From the NCBI GenBank assembly GCA_956465555.1, contig OY101120.1, positions 558,001 to 622,000 on the forward strand: 64,000 bases of DNA, written 5' to 3'. Below the pieces are notes generated by a model. It was not told the origin of the DNA, searched no databases, and saw only the letters and a program-made list of their open reading frames with translations. This stretch comes from Nitzschia sp. pyKryTriq1. Its lineage: Eukaryota > Bacillariophyta > Bacillariophyceae > Bacillariales > Bacillariaceae. This document shows, in pieces, positions 60,609 to 64,000 of the stretch (position 1 is its first letter; each line of letters starts with the position of its first letter). The translations under genes and the position numbers were made by a program.

Positions 60609-61145
60609 TGGCCTGCGACTATCTTCAGCATTCGGATACGAATAAAGTTTAATGCTGAAATATTCATGATGGTTGGATATTCATTGATGTGGAAAGGTGT
60701 GATGGTCTAGGAAAATAGTTCGGTCGCTCTACGCGGGCATGTACCAGAGTCTACGCGTGACATCATCAAAAATCTATTTTAGTACTTTTGGTTACATATC
60801 CACCTTAAGTCGGGTAAAAATAACACATAAATACCAAGTTTACACACACACATTTTTCACGCGGTTTTGCGCGGTTTTTGTCGGCGGCAGTTCTCGCCGC
60901 TCCAAAGAGTTGCGATGATGCGACCGAAGAACGAAGACGATGATAATCGACGATGGTGACACGATACACGATGCGAAACCAGAGACTGGAGTAACCGACA
61001 AGGAAAGTATAGTTTGTCGTTGGTTTAAACAAAACTGACAAGAAATTCATGCATTATTGTAGTGGATGCAGCCATCAGTAATGATGGTGGCATGTACTAC
61101 AATAATGCTGGTCCTCACTTTCTTCATCATCGTGTGTGAGCCACC
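60609..61145. other. Intergenic spacer
   Basis: No supported gene. Contains near-palindromic CATTATTGTAGTGGATG / CATGTACTACAATAATG at about 61052-61107, an inverted repeat of roughly 13 bp (CATTATTGTAGT..ACTACAATAATG) about 40 bp upstream of the next ATG. Confidence 0.5.
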
Positions 61146-61625
61146 ATGACTACGAGTACCGGTAGCGATTTAATCAATAAGGCGGCCGAAAGTCAAGACT
61201 ATATTCTTGCAGAAATCATCAAGTCACTTGGGGAGGAACGAAAGCGGCTACTGCTGGCTCCAGCAGATGTGGGTAACAACGCGGAGGGGGAGGGGGGTGG
61301 CGATGAAACGGTAACCGCAGAAGCTCCCATTGTTGAGTCGTCCATCAATCAGATTGATAGTGACGAGGAGGAGGACGCGGGTTATGTATCTTTTGCTGAA
61401 AGCACGGCTGATGGCGCTCTCGAAGAGACCACAGCAAATGCATCTTATAATGCGAGCAACGTGGAATCGGGTGAGAGTAAATCAAGTTCCGATGACGAAG
61501 AGAACTCCTCAGTCGGCAAGGACGGCGATGATGAAAGAAGTGATGTTAGCACTTCGCCTTCCACGACAATTATAAGCGACCCACCGGCAGTACTTCGGAG
61601 AAGCACTCGTTCTAGCAGAAACTAA
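61146..61625 (+). CDS. Acidic hypothetical protein
   Basis: 159 residues. The N-terminal part (LINKAAESQDYILAEIIKSLGEERKRLLLAP) is predicted helical. The remainder is low complexity, rich in Glu, Asp and Ser (SSSDDEENSSVGKDGDDERSD), and ends in a basic tail (VLRRSTRSSRN). No domain recognised. Composition suggests a nuclear acidic protein. It is counted as a gene because the frame has a normal ATG in a good context (CCACCATGA). Confidence 0.5.
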   Translation: MTTSTGSDLINKAAESQDYILAEIIKSLGEERKRLLLAPADVGNNAEGEGGGDETVTAEAPIVESSINQIDSDEEEDAGYVSFAESTADGALEETTANASYNASNVESGESKSSSDDEENSSVGKDGDDERSDVSTSPSTTIISDPPAVLRRSTRSSRN

Positions 61626-61671
61626 TAGTACTGAAACAAGTCATTGCGTAGTAGTACTAGTATATTTATAT

Positions 61672-61738
61672 TATCCACTACCTTGACGTTCGAGATAATG
61701 AATCTCTCTTGCGCCGGAACGACAGTTGCAAATAGAAT
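61672..61738. repeat. Diverged relative of the 155-bp dispersed repeat
   Basis: CACTACCTTGACGTTCGAGATAATGAATCTC.. and GCCGGAACGACAG line up with CTACCTTGACGGTTGAGAG..AATCTC.. and GCCGGAACGATAC inside 4048-4202. All copies keep a small GAGA/TCTC stem with an AT-rich loop at the same place. The match covers only about 55 bp, so relationship is likely but not certain. Confidence 0.5.
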
Positions 61739-61739
61739 G

Positions 61740-62174
61740 TTAGTAGTACTGGTACTCATACTCCTTGCTGAGCACACGATTGACGTCTTGGCTCATCTCG
61801 AAATCATGGATAAAGTACTCATCCTCGATTTCGGCTTTGAGTGGTGTGGCGGAGCCTGTAGGCTTGGGCTTAGCACGAGGGGATCCTTTGCCAATGGGAG
61901 ATCGAACGAGAGATGGCGGCGGTTTGGTAGCAGTAGTCCTTTCTTCATCAATGGGAGATGGCGGTGGTTTGGTAGCACGTCTAGTGCTGGTGCGACGTGG
62001 CAGCGGCATCACCTTCGTTGTCGCCGGCTTCTTCTTTGATGGCTGCTTCTTGGAGGGACGATATAGATCCGAAACTCGGAAGCGATTCTGAGAGACCTTC
62101 GCGATTGCAACGCTTTCGCCGACTGGTAGATCGTGCAACGCTTGAAGGAGACCTGCGACTTCGGACAGATCCAT
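61740..62174 (-). CDS. Basic hypothetical protein
   Basis: 144 residues. An ordered-looking N terminus (MDLSEVAGLLQALHDLPVGESVAIAKVSQNRFRVSDLY) could be a small folded domain. Then follows a Lys/Arg/Pro/Ser-rich stretch with a repeated KPPPS(P/L) unit (ATKPPPSPIDEERTTATKPPPSLV) and an acidic Tyr-rich end (EYEYQYY). No family recognised. The gene diverges from the one at 62450, with which it would share a 275-bp promoter region. Confidence 0.45.
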   Translation of the reverse strand: MDLSEVAGLLQALHDLPVGESVAIAKVSQNRFRVSDLYRPSKKQPSKKKPATTKVMPLPRRTSTRRATKPPPSPIDEERTTATKPPPSLVRSPIGKGSPRAKPKPTGSATPLKAEIEDEYFIHDFEMSQDVNRVLSKEYEYQYY

Positions 62175-62449
62175 GGTCGAGAAAGAACAAGAATTGTGTA
62201 CCTTTTCACGGACGGTCTTGAAATTTTATGACCTTCAAAGCAACCCTTTCCACACAAGGCCAATGAAAAGATTTTCGACTCCAAACGGTTTGGAGACTCC
62301 ATACGGTTTGCTCCGACGAGTGAGTTGGAGTCTCCTCGGTGGTTGGAGTGGTTGGAGTCGCGCAGAGTTTGTCTGTTGACATGCTTTCTCAGCAGCGTCG
62401 CTGGCGAACTTACAAAAATATTCATGCATCAATCAATCAATCAGCAACC

Positions 62450-62884
62450 ATGAGTACTCTCGACTTCCCCATCGTTTTTGCAACCAGGATTGCGTGTTTC
62501 AACAATCGAATTGATTGTTTTACCACGAGCTGGGACGTTGGGGATATGGTTGTTGCCGATGGTCGGCTGGCGCTCCTCGACGGAAGCAGACTTGGACTCT
62601 ACCCCAGCGATCAGCAGCATGTCCCGTTCAGTCAGCGCAGATACCTCATGTTGATCTGGATTTCAAAGATCGAGAAAATGATTTGCAAACCGTTCCGTTC
62701 AGCGGGAGGAAACTACGTGGGCTACAGGATCGAAATCTTCGGCGAGTTTGGTCGGGTGTCGCAAGAAGGACCACTGAAGGAGAGGCTCCTTCTCAAGGTC
62801 GCATATGCTGAGGTCGAACGGATTGTCGATGCTATTGAGCACGCAAGCGAGGCATTGGCTCGTCAAGCATCCAACCAACACTAG
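62450..62884 (+). CDS. Hypothetical protein, compact folded domain
   Basis: 144 residues from the ATG at 62450 (CAACCATGAG context). The content is evenly mixed with alternating beta-like stretches (FPIVFATRIACF, DMVVADGRLALLDGSRLGLYP, RYLMLIWISKIEKMI, YVGYRIEIFGEFGRVS) and a final amphipathic helix (YAEVERIVDAIEHASEALARQ). This looks like a real globular protein, but I recognise no family. Alternative: one of three adjacent small genes from an unrecognised mobile element. Confidence 0.5.
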   Translation: MSTLDFPIVFATRIACFNNRIDCFTTSWDVGDMVVADGRLALLDGSRLGLYPSDQQHVPFSQRRYLMLIWISKIEKMICKPFRSAGGNYVGYRIEIFGEFGRVSQEGPLKERLLLKVAYAEVERIVDAIEHASEALARQASNQH

Positions 62885-63469
62885 CTACCGGTAGGCACAA
62901 TGGCGTCTGCAAGCGCAACGCAATGCAAGACTGCTACAGTACCGGTATCATGGTCGGCATTGGTTTTTTACATTCATTTCTCTGCGTTATGCGTGCGCGG
63001 GAGCGGTATCGACGTCGGAGGGTGAGGCACGCGTTAAGTGGGTATTTTAGCGTTAATTTTTTGCCGATATTTTGTAAATTGTTAATACTCGCAAAACGTG
63101 TACCGTAGTACATATACAATACACAAGAATAGACCTGCTCTACTACTACTAGTCCTAAAGCAGCAGCGACGAGGAAAGACAAGCAAGAACAACAAGCACC
63201 ACCACAGTCTACAATCATTAACTACTTCACACACTACCTTCTCGACAATACTACTACTACTACTACTAGCAAACAAGAACAAGAAGAAGAAAAAATAATG
63301 ATGAGAGGAAGAAACGAATCATGTATAGCCAAGAAGAATCCTCCTCCCTCCTTATTACTACTAATACTAGTAGTAGCTAGTAGCTTTTACTCTAGTACTA
63401 CTTTCTCTAGTGCTAAATAAATATCATCTAGAGTACTAGCTATTACTGCACGTAGTACTACTAGTCGTA
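62885..63469. other. Intergenic, CTA-rich runs
   Basis: No supported gene. CTACTACTACTACTACTAG lies at 63249-63269, and CTAGTAGTAGCTAGTAG-type runs at 63355-63465. TACCGGTA words occur at 62886 and 62940. Confidence 0.55.
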
Positions 63470-64000
63470 TCACCCCAAGATATCCAATACAATATCGGCG
63501 TCGCCGTAGCTTTCAAAGATGTTCGCGGACGCAAGCGTAGCTGCTAGAGGCAGAGGAGCGAGATTTGTTTGCTGCTGATCGTTGCTGTCCTCTGTCTCCT
63601 GCTCGATCTTAACGGAGCTTTCGCTTTCGCTCTCGCTCTCGTCGACACCGGCATTTTCGTCACCGCTGAAACACGAGGATAAAAGTGGTGGTGCCATCAT
63701 GAGGCGATCAGACAACGAAAACAGCATGCTGCTGCTGGAGGGGCCGCGACCGGGGTCGTCCCCCATCATCATCGACAGAAACACGTCTAGAGGAGGACCG
63801 CTGGGCGGTGAGAGGTTAGTAAGGAGGTCTTCATGGAATTCTCCCGAAACGTTCAAGGCGGCACTGGTAATGCTCTCTGGTCGTGCTGCCGTTGTTTCGA
63901 TCGGCGCGGCGGTCCTCCTTCGGCACCAAGAATTTGAGGACGGCGGGGGCTTGGTGGAGAGGGCGGCCGGCGATGGTGAGAAAGCACAAGCAGCACCGTC
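63470..64000 (-). CDS. Unknown protein, C-terminal part (runs off window)
   Basis: The minus-strand frame ends at a stop at 63470-63472 and stays open to the window edge, giving at least 176 residues. It is rich in Ser, Pro, Ala and acidic residues, with a repeated Glu-Ser run (DESESESESS), a short Gln run and Met-rich stretches (LSMMMGDD). This is the composition of a disordered regulatory or transactivation tail. No domain is visible in the part present, so the family cannot be named. Confidence 0.5.
   Translation of the reverse strand, partial: DGAACAFSPSPAALSTKPPPSSNSWCRRRTAAPIETTAARPESITSAALNVSGEFHEDLLTNLSPPSGPPLDVFLSMMMGDDPGRGPSSSSMLFSLSDRLMMAPPLLSSCFSGDENAGVDESESESESSVKIEQETEDSNDQQQTNLAPLPLAATLASANIFESYGDADIVLDILG

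Overview
The window looks like nuclear DNA of a diatom, most likely a raphid pennate. I infer this from short GT-AG introns (about 72-116 nt, donors mostly GTAAGT, GTGAGT or GTATGT), gene-dense DNA on both strands, remnants of diatom-type Ty1/Copia and Ty3/Gypsy elements, and a member of a protein family I know only from diatoms (55248-55997). The species cannot be named from sequence alone. Gaps between genes are filled with palindromic TACCGGTA-type words and CTAGTAG/CTACTAG runs that are rare inside coding sequence.

Layout. 1-6.6 kb: the 3' end of an AzgA-like purine permease, a 119-bp tandem duplication, a METTL21-type lysine methyltransferase, and two tandem paralogues of an unrecognised family that share an intron position. 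6.6-15.3 kb: a peptide:N-glycanase fused to thioredoxin and PUB domains, a small secreted Cys-containing protein, and an RTF1 (Paf1 complex) gene with a very large acidic GGKxLR-repeat region. 15.3-17.8 kb: repeats and Ty3/Gypsy debris. 17.8-34 kb: a glutaredoxin-DUF4395 fusion, then many glycan-modifying enzymes (a GT32-like transferase, two sulfotransferases, a GT2-like transferase, and a disrupted sulfotransferase-GT-GT fusion), mixed with a Copia remnant, an N-carbamoylputrescine amidase and a thioredoxin. 34-41 kb: a small coiled-coil protein, a CYP7/8-like P450, a zinc-finger protein with a duplicated unknown domain, and a secreted esterase. 41-43 kb: Copia and tyrosine-recombinase fragments with exact duplications. 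43-60 kb: a secreted EWF-repeat protein, an Xpt-type phosphoribosyltransferase, a large pantothenate kinase, a Rieske oxygenase, a membrane LRR protein, a diatom-specific protein, a 2OG-Fe(II) oxygenase and a DUF924 protein. 60-64 kb: two MITEs, three small hypothetical genes, and the C-terminal end of an unknown gene.

How the genes relate. These are single eukaryotic genes, not operons. Two themes stand out. One is secretory-pathway glycan chemistry: glycosyltransferases, sulfotransferases and PNGase. The other is thioredoxin-fold redox proteins: PNGase-Trx, Grx-DUF4395 and a free WCGAC protein. Functional linkage between them is inference. The most unusual coding features are the PNGase fusion, the repeat-expanded RTF1 whose first coding exon appears to be only the ATG, the sulfotransferase-GT-GT fusion, and three unrecognised repeat or domain architectures. 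The gaps hold a piggyBac-like MITE bounded by TTAA, a second MITE with perfect 17-bp inverted ends, a near-identical dispersed 155-bp repeat, and strong palindromes.
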